Source of the DNA: Thauera carbonicopians
Lineage (GTDB): Bacteria; Pseudomonadota; Gammaproteobacteria; Burkholderiales; Rhodocyclaceae
DNA: 64,000 nt
Direction: 5' to 3'
Assembly: GCF_025699485.1 (NCBI RefSeq)
Contig: NZ_JANUXN010000017.1
Location: 21,126-85,125, forward strand
Part shown: one piece after another, positions 40,195-51,489 of the stretch
Position numbering within the stretch: the first letter of the stretch is position 1
Layout: every line of letters starts with the position of its first letter
Notes under the pieces: model-generated
What the model was told of the DNA's origin: nothing
The model's input: only the letters and a program-made list of their open reading frames with translations
The model's database searches: none
Position numbers and translations under genes: made by a program

Positions 40195-41556
40195 ATGGAA
40201 GTCGTCGTTCTCGCCGCCGGCCAGGGCAAGCGCATGCGCTCCGTCCTGCCCAAGGTTCTGCAACCCATCGCCGGCAAGCCGATGCTGGCCCATGTGCTCG
40301 ATGCCGCCCGCACCCTCGATGCCCGGCGCATCTGCGTGGTCTATGGCCACGGTGGTGAGGTGGTGCGCGAACATCTCGATGCTTCCGACCTGGCCTGGGC
40401 GCGCCAGCAGCCGCAACTGGGCACCGGCCATGCGGTGCAGCAGGCCCTGCCGCACCTGAGCGACGGCGACATGGCGCTGGTGCTGTACGGCGACGTGCCG
40501 CTGATCGGCGTGTCCACGCTGCGCCGTCTGGCCGCTGCTGCCGGCGGCGAGCGCCTGGCACTGTTGACGGTAAAGATGGACGACCCGACCGGCTACGGCC
40601 GCATCCTGCGCGACGAGACCGGCCGGATCACCCGCATCGTCGAGGAAAAGGATGCCAGCGACGAGGAGCGCAAGGTGCGGGAAGTCAACACCGGCATCCT
40701 CGTCGCCCCGGTCGCCCGGCTGCGCGGCTGGCTCGGCCGCATCGGCAACGACAACGCCCAGGGCGAGTACTACCTGACCGACATCATCGGCCTCGCCGTG
40801 GCCGACGGCGTCGAAGTCGTCAGCGAGCAGCCCGACGCCTTCGCCGAGACGCTGGGCGTCAACAACAAGATGCAGCTCGCCGAACTGGAGCGCATCCACC
40901 AGGGCAACATCGCCCGCCGCCTGATGGAAGAGGGCGCGACGCTGATCGACCCGGCGCGCATCGACGTGCGCGGCAGCCTGAGCATCGGCCGCGACGTCGA
41001 GATCGACGCCAACTGCGTGTTCGAAGGCACGGTGGAGCTCGGCGACAACGTCCGCATCGGCCCCAACTGCGTGATCCGCAATGCGCGTATCGGCGCCGGC
41101 TCGCGCATCGAAGCCTTCAGCCATGTCGACAGCACGACGATGGGCCAGGCCTGCGTGATCGGCCCCTACGCCCGCACCCGCCCGGGTACCGTGCTGGGCA
41201 GCGACGTGCATCTGGGCAACTTCGTCGAGATCAAGAACAGCGTCATCGCCGACCATTCCAAAGCCAACCACCTGGCCTACGTCGGCGACGCCGACGTCGG
41301 CAGCAAGGTCAACATCGGCGCCGGCACCATCACCTGCAACTACGACGGCGCCAACAAGCACCGCACCATCATCGAGGACGAAGTCTTCATCGGCTCCGAC
41401 AGCCAGCTCGTCGCGCCGGTGCGCGTCGGCCGCGGTGCCACGCTTGGTGCAGGCACCACGCTGACCAAGGATGCGCCGGCGGGGCAGCTCACCGTCACCC
41501 GCGTCCGGCAGATCAGCCTCGAGAGCTGGAAGCGGCCGGTGAAGCAGCCGCGCTGA
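40195..41556 (+). CDS. glmU: Bifunctional GlmU: GlcN-1-P acetyltransferase / GlcNAc-1-P uridyltransferase
   Basis: 453 residues, usual length. The N-terminal pyrophosphorylase begins [20 protein letters not shown], with YGDVPLI and NTGILV. The C-terminal left-handed beta-helix acetyltransferase contains [19 protein letters not shown] and [17 protein letters not shown]. It makes UDP-GlcNAc for peptidoglycan and LPS. ATG 40195 has GGAAG upstream. Divergent from the MaoC-Pta gene across 225 bp that hold no gene; a possible -10 TACACT lies at 40154. glmS follows 52 bp later. Confidence 0.97.
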   Translation: MEVVVLAAGQGKRMRSVLPKVLQPIAGKPMLAHVLDAARTLDARRICVVYGHGGEVVREHLDASDLAWARQQPQLGTGHAVQQALPHLSDGDMALVLYGDVPLIGVSTLRRLAAAAGGERLALLTVKMDDPTGYGRILRDETGRITRIVEEKDASDEERKVREVNTGILVAPVARLRGWLGRIGNDNAQGEYYLTDIIGLAVADGVEVVSEQPDAFAETLGVNNKMQLAELERIHQGNIARRLMEEGATLIDPARIDVRGSLSIGRDVEIDANCVFEGTVELGDNVRIGPNCVIRNARIGAGSRIEAFSHVDSTTMGQACVIGPYARTRPGTVLGSDVHLGNFVEIKNSVIADHSKANHLAYVGDADVGSKVNIGAGTITCNYDGANKHRTIIEDEVFIGSDSQLVAPVRVGRGATLGAGTTLTKDAPAGQLTVTRVRQISLESWKRPVKQPR

Positions 41557-41608
41557 TCGCCTGCTCTCCGCCAACGCCAACGAATCACTTTTTCAAGGAA
41601 GCTTCGCC

Positions 41609-43435
<1,827 letters not shown>

Positions 43436-43526
43436 GGCGGATGGAGTGGGGCCCGGTATTGAAATCGGAATTCAGTGCTGGGGCCGAAACCGAACTCTTG
43501 TGAAACCAGATCCGGCCTGCGGCCGA

Positions 43527-43564
43527 GCAAAAACGCCTCGCACGAAAATGCGAGGCGTTTTTGC
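43527..43564. terminator. Bidirectional terminator between glmS and the iron operon
   Basis: Perfect 16-bp inverted repeat GCAAAAACGCCTCGCA / TGCGAGGCGTTTTTGC with a 6-base loop; A-run on one side and T-run on the other let it work for both glmS (+) and the leftward DUF3325 gene (-). The rest of 43436-43667 shows nothing further. Confidence 0.9.
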
Positions 43565-43667
43565 TTGATGGCTTTGGAGTAAGGAAAGCGCTACGCCGGA
43601 CGTCGATGTTCGGGGCGCGCTATTGACGCTGCTGGTGGCAGCGCGGATGGTCAGCGGTTCAGCTTCT

Positions 43668-44015
43668 TCAGCGTCCGGCCATCCCCCATGCCAGCACCGC
43701 CAGCCCCAGCAGTGCCGGTGCGGCGAAGCGCAAGGGGCGCGGCCGGTAGCTCAGCATCAGGCCGATGGTGACGCTGGCCGCCGATAGATAACCCAGCCAG
43801 GCCAGGCTGCCGATGGAAGGGCCGCGCGCGGCGAGCGCAGGGACGATCGATGCCAGCAGCAGCACCCAGCCGGTGGTGGTCAGCGTGTGGCGCACCGTCG
43901 ATGCGGGCTGCCGACCGAAAACCTGTTTGGCGTGTCGTTCAGTGCCCAGGGCAATGGCGCTGAAGGCGGCGAAGGCCAGCGCGAAGGAGAGAAGGTCGAG
44001 AGTCGGCATGTTCAT
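43668..44015 (-). CDS. DUF3325 inner-membrane protein
   Basis: 115 residues, four hydrophobic segments (LLSFALAFAAFSAIALG, VLLLASIVPALAA, LAWLGYLSAASVTIGLML, ALLGLAVLAWGMAG). It belongs to the small DUF3325 family usually found beside PepSY and DUF3649 proteins in iron-uptake loci, exactly the situation here. It starts inside the PepSY stop (ATGA overlap). Last gene of the leftward iron operon. Function unknown; probably an accessory membrane subunit. Confidence 0.82.
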   Translation of the reverse strand: MNMPTLDLLSFALAFAAFSAIALGTERHAKQVFGRQPASTVRHTLTTTGWVLLLASIVPALAARGPSIGSLAWLGYLSAASVTIGLMLSYRPRPLRFAAPALLGLAVLAWGMAGR

Positions 44016-46024
44016 CCGGCATGCTCCGCGGTGCGCAGCGCCGGAGCTGCGGCAGGGGTGGAAGGAAGGGCGCCGGGTGTGGCGGCATCCGTCGTGGTCG
44101 CGGCGGGCGCAGGGGTTTTTGCCGGGCGCGCCTTGTTCGGGCGTGCGCGCGGCACGTGGCGGATCACGCCGCGGGCGGTGAAGAACAGCAGCAGGCCGCA
44201 GGCGAGCGCCGTGAGGTCGAAGCCGGCCACCTGCCACTGGCCGTTCGCCAGGCTGTAGCCCAGGTGCATGCCGCCGCTGAGGGCGTTGAGCAGGGGCAGG
44301 GCGGCGAACAGTGTGCCGGCGGCGACGAGCTGCTCGATCCACGCCTGCTTGTGGCGACGGAACAGGGCATGGATCAGCGTCAGTCCCCAGACGCTGAAGA
44401 ACGTGCGGATTTCCCACAGGTTGCGCTCGGCCTGTTCGACCGGAACCAGGCGGTTGGCCCAGAAGTAGGCGGCGATGGCGATCATCAGTCCGGCGACGGC
44501 GGCGATGTTGAGCACCTGCACCAGGCGGTGGCCGCGCGGAATGGAGGCAACTGAGGAGGCAACCGAGGTCTCGGCCGAAGGCGCGTCCTTGGCGCGCGAC
44601 ACGACCCACAGCACCAGGCCGCTGGCGACCATCAGCGAACCGAGCACGCCTGACAGGAACAGCAGCCAGCGCGGCAGCGGCGAGGCGAAGCGGCCCAGGT
44701 GGACGGCGCTGAGCACGTTCTGGATCGCTCGCACGGCGGAAGGCTCGGTCACCGGGGGTGCATCGAGCAGTTCGCCGCTGACACCGTTGAACAGCAGCCG
44801 TTCGGTGGCGCCACGGTTGGCGAGGCTGTCGCCGCGTGCCTGGCGCAGCTCGATGATGGCGCCGGCATCGCCGGGATGGGTGATGGAGATGCTGCCGACG
44901 CCGGCCTCCGGCCAGCGCCGTTGACCTTCGGCCAGCAGTGGGGCGATCGCCATGAGCGGCGCCGCCTGGCCGGTAGCGCGGGGAGCCGGAGCGGCGTTGC
45001 CCGTGCCGCGCAGCTCGCGGCCGTAGGCGGCGCTGTCCTCGGGATAGGCGGACGACACGGCCGAGGGCATCAGCATCGAGCCCAGCAACACCAGGCCGGA
45101 AAAGGTGATGACGAGGTGGAAGGGCAGCGACAGCACGCCGCTGGCGTTGTGTGCATCCAGCCAGGAGCGCTTGCCCTTGGCCGGGCGGAAGGTGAAGAAG
45201 TCGCGGAAGATCTGGCGATGGACGATGACGCCGGTGATTAGCGCCACGAACATCGCCATCGTGGCGATGCCGACGATCCAGCGCCCCCAGACCCGATCCA
45301 TGCCGTAGAGCTCGAAATGGAAGCGGTAGAGGAAGTTGCCGCCGGCGGTCTGGCGGGCCTCGATCAACTCGCCGGTGGCGGGGTCCATGATCGCGCGGTG
45401 CAGGCCGGGCTGCTGGCGTCCGCCGCCACCGCCGGCTTGTGCTGCAGCGGCTTGTGGAGCGGGGGCTTGCGTAGCGGCGGCGGGCCGGGCCGCCGGTGCC
45501 GCTGGCGTCTCGCCTTCGCCATCCTCATCCGCTCCGTCTGCGCCGCGGCCCGCGCGGCGGCTGCCGTCGGCGGCGCGCGGGCCACTTCGTTCGCCCTGTG
45601 CGCGTGTGGCTCTGGAGCCGGTTTCCGCCGCAGCGCGCATGCTCTGGGGCTGTCTGTCCGCACGCGCATCGCCACCCCGGGCGTTTCCGCTGCGCGCGTC
45701 GGTGCCGCGGCCTTGCGCCTGCTCGGGCTGGGCTTCTCGCCAGCTCAGATTGACCACGTTGCTGCGGGGGCTGGGCAGCGAAATCGTCCATTGCTGGGCG
45801 CCGCTGCCGACGCGCTCCAGGGTGCGCAGTGCGTTGTCGGTGGCACGACCGTCGTCATGGGCGCGGTGCAGTTCGGGTTGCATCCACAGCGTGATCTCGT
45901 TGCGGAAGAAGGACAGGGTGCCGGTCACGAATACCGCGAACAGCAGCCAGCCGAGCAGCAGTCCAGCCCAGGTATGCACCCAGGACATGGACTGGCGGAA
46001 GGTGCGTGGCTTGTCGAATCTCAT
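44012..46024 (-). CDS. PepSY-associated transmembrane protein, iron-uptake type
   Basis: 670 residues. N-terminal membrane helix (SMSWVHTWAGLLLGWLLFAV), periplasmic part, then further helices (IVGIATMAMFVALITGVIVH; LLFLSGVLGSLMVASGLVLW; C-terminal set) with the RSWLDAHNASGVLSLPFHLV PepSY-TM signature. Between about residues 110 and 215 sits a low-complexity Ala/Arg/Gly/Asp-rich insertion not expected in the family core. PepSY-TM proteins next to TonB receptors are thought to act as inner-membrane reductases releasing iron from siderophores. ATGA overlaps at both ends couple it to DUF3649 and DUF3325. Confidence 0.85.
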   Translation of the reverse strand: MRFDKPRTFRQSMSWVHTWAGLLLGWLLFAVFVTGTLSFFRNEITLWMQPELHRAHDDGRATDNALRTLERVGSGAQQWTISLPSPRSNVVNLSWREAQPEQAQGRGTDARSGNARGGDARADRQPQSMRAAAETGSRATRAQGERSGPRAADGSRRAGRGADGADEDGEGETPAAPAARPAAATQAPAPQAAAAQAGGGGGRQQPGLHRAIMDPATGELIEARQTAGGNFLYRFHFELYGMDRVWGRWIVGIATMAMFVALITGVIVHRQIFRDFFTFRPAKGKRSWLDAHNASGVLSLPFHLVITFSGLVLLGSMLMPSAVSSAYPEDSAAYGRELRGTGNAAPAPRATGQAAPLMAIAPLLAEGQRRWPEAGVGSISITHPGDAGAIIELRQARGDSLANRGATERLLFNGVSGELLDAPPVTEPSAVRAIQNVLSAVHLGRFASPLPRWLLFLSGVLGSLMVASGLVLWVVSRAKDAPSAETSVASSVASIPRGHRLVQVLNIAAVAGLMIAIAAYFWANRLVPVEQAERNLWEIRTFFSVWGLTLIHALFRRHKQAWIEQLVAAGTLFAALPLLNALSGGMHLGYSLANGQWQVAGFDLTALACGLLLFFTARGVIRHVPRARPNKARPAKTPAPAATTTDAATPGALPSTPAAAPALRTAEHAG

Positions 46025-46338
46025 GCTGCACCTCCGGGGGCGGCCAGCCATTGCCAGGCGGCGAAGGCGCTTGCGCCGATCGCCAGGCCGGCGGCCGAGC
46101 GCAGCAGCGTGGCGGCGGCGAAGACCCAGATTACCGCCAGGGTGTAGACCAGGAAGGCGAGCATGATGGCGGCCATCACCGCGTCGGTGCGCGGCAGCGG
46201 TAGGCCGACTGCGAATGCGGCAGCAGCCAGCGCGGCGACGCCGTAGCTGCCGAAGATGGCCATGATCGAGCGCAGGGTGATGTTGAGGCTGGGCCGATAG
46301 TCGGCGAAACACGTGGAATAGGGAGTGTCGGATTTCAT
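46021..46338 (-). CDS. DUF3649 inner-membrane protein
   Basis: 105 residues with about three hydrophobic helices (MAIFGSYGVAALAAAAFAVG, AVMAAIMLAFLVYTLAVIWV, GASAFAAWQWLAA) and the family-like RSIMAIFGSYG. ATG 46338; it overlaps the PepSY start by ATGA. DUF3649-PepSY-DUF3325 is a recurring triplet in iron-siderophore clusters. Function unknown. Confidence 0.82.
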   Translation of the reverse strand: MKSDTPYSTCFADYRPSLNITLRSIMAIFGSYGVAALAAAAFAVGLPLPRTDAVMAAIMLAFLVYTLAVIWVFAAATLLRSAAGLAIGASAFAAWQWLAAPGGAA

Positions 46339-46399
46339 TGTTGTTTTCTCTGTCTGGTCGATATGGGTGTATGGCGAGGCGCCGGGACGGGGATGTGTG

Positions 46400-47890
46400 T
46401 CAGCTCGAGTTGGCCAGCACGCCCAGCCGCTGCCATGCGGGCAGCGATTCGCGTTCGAAGGCGGCGAGGCGGCCTGCGTCCGCGGCTTCGGGGTCGAGGG
46501 CACGGACCGCGGCCAGCAGCGCCTCGCCGCGCAGTGAAGGGTCGAGGTCGAGCGCGTGCGCGGCCAGCATGGCAGGCCGTGTTACCGGCAGGCCGGAGCC
46601 GAGGGCGGGCGCGGCCAGCCAGCCGTAGTCGTGGCCAGCGGCGGCGGCGCGCCACAATGCACGGTTGAGCGCCTGAGCCGGCGCCGCAGCCGTCGCCGGC
46701 AGGCAGGGGTGGAGGTGTCCCGCCCACAGCAGCATCTGGCAGGCCTGGTTGAGCATGCCGCCGTGGCCGGCATAGGCGGGCAGGGCCAGCAGGCTGCCGA
46801 AGGAGGCTGGCCGGCCGCTGGACAGGGCCTTCAGCAAGGGCGAAAACATTGGCGCGGGTCCGTCGACCGGGCCGATGCGGGTATCGAAGCGCAATGCGCC
46901 GCCAGCGGGCGCGCCCGGCAGGGCGGCGAATTGCTGTGTCTGCAGCGCCTGGCGATGTTCGGCCGGAGTGAGTGGCCTCGGTTCGCGCTGGTAGATGTCG
47001 CGGCGCAGGGTCTGGTTGCGGGCGATGTCCTTGGCCGTTTCGCGCAGCGCCGTATCGCTCAGGGCGCCGATCGTCGCCTGCGTGCCGCCGGGCAGCGAGA
47101 CCGCGTCGATGTTCTCCAGCGGGGTGGCGCTGCCAATGAAGCTGCATCCCGCCTGCTCCGCCGCGGCCAGCATGTCGGCCACGTGCAGCGGCTCCCAGTG
47201 GCCGCCCAGAAATTCGTGGGCCAGATGGCCAGGCGGATGCATCATGACCTGGTCGAGCTGCGCACCCAGCTCCGGCACCACGGCGAACTGGCCGGCGCCG
47301 CCGTCGCGCAGCTTGCGCATCAATGCCAGCCCCGAGGCCAGGCCTGTCGTGGCGCCGGTGATTTCCGCGCTGCGCCGCAGGATGCGCTGCATCGCCATCA
47401 TCGGTGCGCTGCCGGGCTGGGTCATGTAGCCCAGGCAGGCGATGCCGCCGGGCTTGAGCCAGCGTTCGACGATGCGCATCACCGCGCGCCGGTTGTCGGG
47501 CGAGATCCACGACAGCACGCCGTGCATGACGATGAAGTCCAGCGGCGGCAGCGCGCTGTCCTCGGCTTCGGCGAGCTCGGCGAAGCTGTGCTGGAGGAAA
47601 CGGACGTTGCCCAGTTCAGCCTGCGCGGCCAGCCCGCGGGCGTGCGCGATCGCGGCCGGGTCGAAGTCCACGCCGTGGAAGGTCCCGCCGGGATTGGTCG
47701 CGGCCGACAGCAGCGTCGTCAGGCCGGGACCACAGCCCAGTTCGCACCAGGTGTAGGGCGCGGCGGGATCCGGTGCGCGATGGCCCAGCGCGGTGAGGAC
47801 GGCGTGCAGCCAAGCCGGCGTCAACTCGCGATGGAAGAATGCCGGATAGGCGAGATCGGCATGATAGCCGTCGCTCCAGGCGGGTTTCAT
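46400..47890 (-). CDS. SAM-dependent methyltransferase with regulatory domain
   Basis: 496 residues. Class I methyltransferase fold at the N-terminus: motif I CELGCGPGLTTLLS (about residue 48), acidic motif II GVDFDPAAIAHARG, and FIVMHGVLSWISPDNRR. About residues 210-300 and beyond match the methyltransferase regulatory domain type. The start ATG overlaps the esterase stop (ATGA). It sits 61 bp upstream of DUF3649 within the Fur-controlled block, so it may modify a siderophore, a peptide or a protein involved in iron uptake. Substrate unknown. Confidence 0.82.
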   Translation of the reverse strand: MKPAWSDGYHADLAYPAFFHRELTPAWLHAVLTALGHRAPDPAAPYTWCELGCGPGLTTLLSAATNPGGTFHGVDFDPAAIAHARGLAAQAELGNVRFLQHSFAELAEAEDSALPPLDFIVMHGVLSWISPDNRRAVMRIVERWLKPGGIACLGYMTQPGSAPMMAMQRILRRSAEITGATTGLASGLALMRKLRDGGAGQFAVVPELGAQLDQVMMHPPGHLAHEFLGGHWEPLHVADMLAAAEQAGCSFIGSATPLENIDAVSLPGGTQATIGALSDTALRETAKDIARNQTLRRDIYQREPRPLTPAEHRQALQTQQFAALPGAPAGGALRFDTRIGPVDGPAPMFSPLLKALSSGRPASFGSLLALPAYAGHGGMLNQACQMLLWAGHLHPCLPATAAAPAQALNRALWRAAAAGHDYGWLAAPALGSGLPVTRPAMLAAHALDLDPSLRGEALLAAVRALDPEAADAGRLAAFERESLPAWQRLGVLANSS

Positions 47891-48834
47891 CGTTCTGCCC
47901 CCGCCATCCAGCGCAGCGCGTGGCCGAGCGACGCCGGCAGCATGGGGCCGTGCTCCAGGCCCGGCAGTTCGCGGTATTGCGCGTCGAGCCCGGTCACTTT
48001 GTCCAGACGGAAGACGAGGGCTGGCACGGCGTCGGCGGGCACGGCGGCCGTTGCGCGCTCGCGCTCGGCCAGGCGTGCCGCGGAAGGGGCGGGACGCGTG
48101 CGGCGGCCTTCGGCGCCGCCGCGCAGTACCAGCAGATGGGCGTGATGGCCGGCGAAGCTGCGGCCGAACGCTTCCTCGAGTGTCAGCAGGTGGCCGTCGC
48201 GCCACCACAGCGCGGGGCTGGCGGCGGCATAGTGGCTGAATGCGGCGGGCTGCGTCAGCAGGGTGTGGAGCACGAACAGGCCGCCGTAGGAGTGCCCCCA
48301 CACACCCTGGCGCCCGGCGTCGAGCGGGACGCGCGCAGCGAGCTCGGGCTTGACCCGGGTCTGGATGAAATCGAGAAAGCGCACAGCGCCGCCGTTCGTC
48401 CGCGTGGGATCGAGCGGATCGGTCTGCGGTCCGCCGCCGGGCAGCGGCGGCGTGTAGTCGTAGGCACGGGCGACGACGTCGAAACGCAGCGGCGTGTCGT
48501 AACCGATGGCGACGATCACCGGCGGATTGGCCGCGGCCAGTTCGCCCAGCAGCTCGTCGTCGAGCGCCTCAATCGCGGCATTGCCGTCGAGCAGGAAAAT
48601 GGCCGGATAGCCTGCTGCCGGCGGCGCCAGTCGCGGTTGCGCGATCTGGACGCGGTAGCGGCGCTCGCCGCCGGGGGCCTCCAGCATCAGGGTCTCGAAG
48701 CGGTAATGGACCGAACCCCGCTCCGTGATGTCCGGCCCGGGGCCGCGTTCGAGGCTGGGCTGGGCGATGGCCGTGCCGCCGCACAGGGCCAGGACGGCGG
48801 AGATCAGGACGAGGACGAAGCGCGTCGCATGCAT
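47887..48834 (-). CDS. Periplasmic alpha/beta-hydrolase, siderophore esterase type
   Basis: 315 residues with a signal peptide (MHATRFVLVLISAVLALCGG, cleavage near residue 24). Putative-esterase/IroE-Fes fold: oxyanion region AIFLLDGNAAIEAL, nucleophile Ser in GVWGHSYGGLFVLHTLL (about residue 180), catalytic His near ELPGLEHGPMLP. Directly downstream of a TonB receptor, it should hydrolyse an ester siderophore (enterobactin or salmochelin type) in the periplasm. Coupled to the methyltransferase by ATGA overlap. Confidence 0.85.
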   Translation of the reverse strand: MHATRFVLVLISAVLALCGGTAIAQPSLERGPGPDITERGSVHYRFETLMLEAPGGERRYRVQIAQPRLAPPAAGYPAIFLLDGNAAIEALDDELLGELAAANPPVIVAIGYDTPLRFDVVARAYDYTPPLPGGGPQTDPLDPTRTNGGAVRFLDFIQTRVKPELAARVPLDAGRQGVWGHSYGGLFVLHTLLTQPAAFSHYAAASPALWWRDGHLLTLEEAFGRSFAGHHAHLLVLRGGAEGRRTRPAPSAARLAERERATAAVPADAVPALVFRLDKVTGLDAQYRELPGLEHGPMLPASLGHALRWMAGAER

Positions 48835-48846
48835 GCGTGGTTGCCG

Positions 48847-48877
48847 AAAATCGAAAAGTGCCCGGCTCCCGCCGGAC
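48847..48877 (-). terminator. Possible terminator after TonB receptor 1
   Basis: Minus strand: GTCCGGC-GGGA-GCCGGGC followed by ACTTTTCGATTTTC. It lies between the receptor stop (48917) and the esterase start (48834), so it may attenuate expression of the downstream genes. Confidence 0.5.
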
Positions 48878-48916
48878 GCGAGACAGCGCAACGCCTCGAG
48901 CGCTGCGGCTGCCGGT

Positions 48917-51148
48917 TCAGAACGAGGCCGTCAGCGTCGCGTAATAGGCGCGGCCGGGCTCGTTGTAGGTGTTTGCGCCGGCGGAACTGCCATTGCCTTC
49001 GCGGTACAGGCGCTTGTCGAACAGATTGCTGATGCCGACGCGGCCCTTCAGGGTCTTGCTGAAGGCGTAGCCGGCGCTGATGCCCCACAGGCTGTAGGCT
49101 TCGCGCTCGTTCAGCGAATTGCCGGTGACTTCCCCCCCCGTGCTGATGTTGGTGGTGCGGGGCTTCTGCTTGCCGTAGAAGGTGCCGGTGACGACGAAGG
49201 AAAGCTTGTCGGTGGCCTGCCAGTCCATCGTCGTATTGACGGTGTATTTCGGAATGATGGACAGCGGCTGGCCGTTCTTGTCGTGGTGCTTGTCCATGTA
49301 GGTGAAGTTGTTGATCCAGTTGATGTTGTGCGCGACCGGGATCAGCAGGTTGCCTTCGACACCGGCGATGGTGGCGTCGGTGGCGTTTTCCCACTTCAGC
49401 ACCGAGCCGGTGACGAGCCCACCGGTGTTGTAGTTGATCTCGCCGGAGGTGATCTTGTTCTTGTACTTGTTGTGGAAATAGGTCAAGCCCGCGTTCCAGC
49501 CGTTGGCGGTGTAGTTGATGCCGATTTCCTTGTTGACGCTGACCTCCGGATCGAGATCGGGATTGCCCAGCACGTAGCACGGACCGGTCATGCCTACCGG
49601 GCAGCCGTTGCCCATCGTGTTGTACAGATAGTTGGGGTTGATCTGGTACAGGTTGGGCGCCTTGAAGGCACGGGCGATACCGCCCTTCAGGGTGAACTCC
49701 GGGGTCATCATCCACGACGCGTTCAGGGAGGGGCTCCAGTTGTTGCCGAACTCGCTGTGGTGGTCGAAGCGCAGGCCCGGGGTCAGGATGACGTCCTGTG
49801 TGAGCTCGATGTTGTCCTCGACGAAGACCGAGGTCAGCGTGGCCTTGGATTCGGTGTCGCGCTGGTCGGCGGGAAGGACGCCGGGCCAGTTGATGCCGCC
49901 GGAAACTGCGTTCTGCACCGAGCGCGGATCGTCCAGCGTCGAGCGGCTCCATTCGGCGCCGGCGGTCAGCACGTGGTTGACGCCGAGCTTGAAGGGCACG
50001 TCCACCTGGCCGTTGAGGGTGAGGTTGTCGAGCTCGCTGGTGAATTTCTGGTCGGTGTTGATGTTGCCTTCGCCGCCGCCCGCCGAGCCTTCGCCGAGAC
50101 GGCTGTTGCGCGTGTTCTCGTACTGGATGTAGCCGCTGGACTTGCCGAAGGCCCAGTCGCCCTTGTGCGTGATCGCATAGGTGCGGCGGGTCATGGTGTT
50201 GGTTTCCTTGCCGAGGAAGGTCGCCGGGTTGGTGCCGGTGGCCTGGCCCGGGTCGGTGGCGCTCGAGCCGAGGTTGGTGTCGCCGGCGTAGATGTTGCCC
50301 TGGCGGGAATAGCCGTAGTCGAAGTCGATCGTCTGACCCTGCACCGGCTTCCAGCGCAGCGTGGTCTTGATGTCCTTGTTCCTCACCCCTTCGCGGCCGG
50401 CGGCAGTGCTGCCGACGGTCTCGTCGAGGTTGATGTCGGGCGCATCGGCATCGGTCTTGTTGTAGTTGCCATGGACGCGGAAACCGAACTGGTCGTTGAT
50501 CGGGCCGCTGGCGTTGAAGTTGATGCGCCGGGTATCGCCTTCGTCGGAATCCTCCGGCTGGTTGGTGTACAGCGACACCGAACCGCGCAGCTTTTCCGGA
50601 ATGCCCTTGGTGATGATGTTGACCACGCCGCCGGCCGCGCCGCTGCCGTAGCGCGCTGCCGCCGGGCCGCGGATGACTTCGATGCTCTCGACTTCCTCGG
50701 CCGGCACCCAGTTGCTGTCGCCGCGCGTGTCACGTTCGCCGTTGCGGCTGTAGCGCACCGAGTTGCGCGACGTGACCGGCTTGCCGTCGATCAGGATCAG
50801 GGTGTTTTCCGGCCCCATGCCGCGCAGGTCGATCTGGCGATTGTTGCCCCGTGCGCCGCTGGCGGCATTGCCGGTGAGATTGACGCCCGGCATGCGGCGG
50901 ATGATGTCGGACAGGTCGTTGGCCGGCGGGCGCTTCTCGATGTCCTCGGCGGTGATGACGGATACCCCCGGTGCCTGCTTCAGCGTTTCCTCGGCGGTGC
51001 CGAGCACCTGGACTTCGGCGAGCGTGGCGTCGGCTCCTCCCGTCTGCTGGGCGAATGCACCGTGCGTGGGAAGGCAGACGAGGCCGATGGCCGCGACCAG
51101 CGGCTTGAGACGAAACGTGGTGAAGGGACTGGGAGAAGTGCGGCGCAT
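48917..51148 (-). CDS. TonB-dependent siderophore receptor 1 (FepA-like)
   Basis: 743 residues: signal peptide (cleavage near residue 33, AFA-QQT), TonB-box-like segment (ATLAEVQVLG), plug domain with RQIDLRGMGPENTLILIDGK and RGPAAARYGSGAAGGVVNII, then a 22-strand barrel (FVEDNIELTQDVILTPGLRF) ending in the outer-membrane signature with terminal Phe (YYATLTASF). The plug and barrel resemble enterobactin-type receptors; the neighbouring esterase agrees. Strongly similar to the next receptor over its whole length, with an identical C-terminal end region (NLFDKRLYR, GANTYNEPGR). A Fur-like box lies upstream. Confidence 0.93.
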   Translation of the reverse strand: MRRTSPSPFTTFRLKPLVAAIGLVCLPTHGAFAQQTGGADATLAEVQVLGTAEETLKQAPGVSVITAEDIEKRPPANDLSDIIRRMPGVNLTGNAASGARGNNRQIDLRGMGPENTLILIDGKPVTSRNSVRYSRNGERDTRGDSNWVPAEEVESIEVIRGPAAARYGSGAAGGVVNIITKGIPEKLRGSVSLYTNQPEDSDEGDTRRINFNASGPINDQFGFRVHGNYNKTDADAPDINLDETVGSTAAGREGVRNKDIKTTLRWKPVQGQTIDFDYGYSRQGNIYAGDTNLGSSATDPGQATGTNPATFLGKETNTMTRRTYAITHKGDWAFGKSSGYIQYENTRNSRLGEGSAGGGEGNINTDQKFTSELDNLTLNGQVDVPFKLGVNHVLTAGAEWSRSTLDDPRSVQNAVSGGINWPGVLPADQRDTESKATLTSVFVEDNIELTQDVILTPGLRFDHHSEFGNNWSPSLNASWMMTPEFTLKGGIARAFKAPNLYQINPNYLYNTMGNGCPVGMTGPCYVLGNPDLDPEVSVNKEIGINYTANGWNAGLTYFHNKYKNKITSGEINYNTGGLVTGSVLKWENATDATIAGVEGNLLIPVAHNINWINNFTYMDKHHDKNGQPLSIIPKYTVNTTMDWQATDKLSFVVTGTFYGKQKPRTTNISTGGEVTGNSLNEREAYSLWGISAGYAFSKTLKGRVGISNLFDKRLYREGNGSSAGANTYNEPGRAYYATLTASF

Positions 51149-51237
51149 CGTATTCTCGTGGGGCAGGATTGAAGAAAGTGCCGGGCACCGATTCTGCTTG
51201 CATGGCTGCAGCCGGAATCGTGCTGGTGGATAAACAA

Positions 51238-51256
51238 AATAATGAGAATCATATCC
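51238..51256 (-). promoter_or_regulatory. Fur-box-like site upstream of TonB receptor 1
   Basis: AATAATGAGAATCATATCC matches the 19-bp Fur consensus (GATAATGATAATCATTATC) at 14 of 19 positions by hand alignment. It lies 90 bp upstream of the start in the only AT-rich patch of the gap. Confidence 0.7.
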
Positions 51257-51431
51257 ATTCATTATTTTCATATTTTGTCTAAATGCGTCAAAACTGTGTC
51301 AGGCTGGCTTGACATTCCTGCAGGGCCGAGGCGCCCCGGCCAGGCGCTTTCCATGTCCGCTCGTCGATATCGCCACGGCCGTTCGTTGGGCGGGATGTCC
51401 GACCACAGGTCGGCAGCACGATGAAAATCGG

Positions 51432-51449
51432 GCCCGGCGAAAACCGGGC
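51432..51449 (-). terminator. Terminator of TonB receptor 2
   Basis: Minus strand GCCCGG-TTTTCG-CCGGGC followed by CCGATTTTC, 41 bp after the receptor stop. Confidence 0.5.
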
Positions 51450-51489
51450 ACCGAGACGGTGCAAGGCGGATCGGGTTTGCCGTGCCGCT

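Larger units (their letters stand above)
51149..51489. other. Intergenic region between the two TonB receptor genes
   Basis: 341 bp without a gene. It contains the leader and Fur-like box of receptor 1 (51238-51256), an AT-rich promoter stretch (51225-51295) and the terminator hairpin of receptor 2 (51432-51449). Nothing else recognised. Confidence 0.7.
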
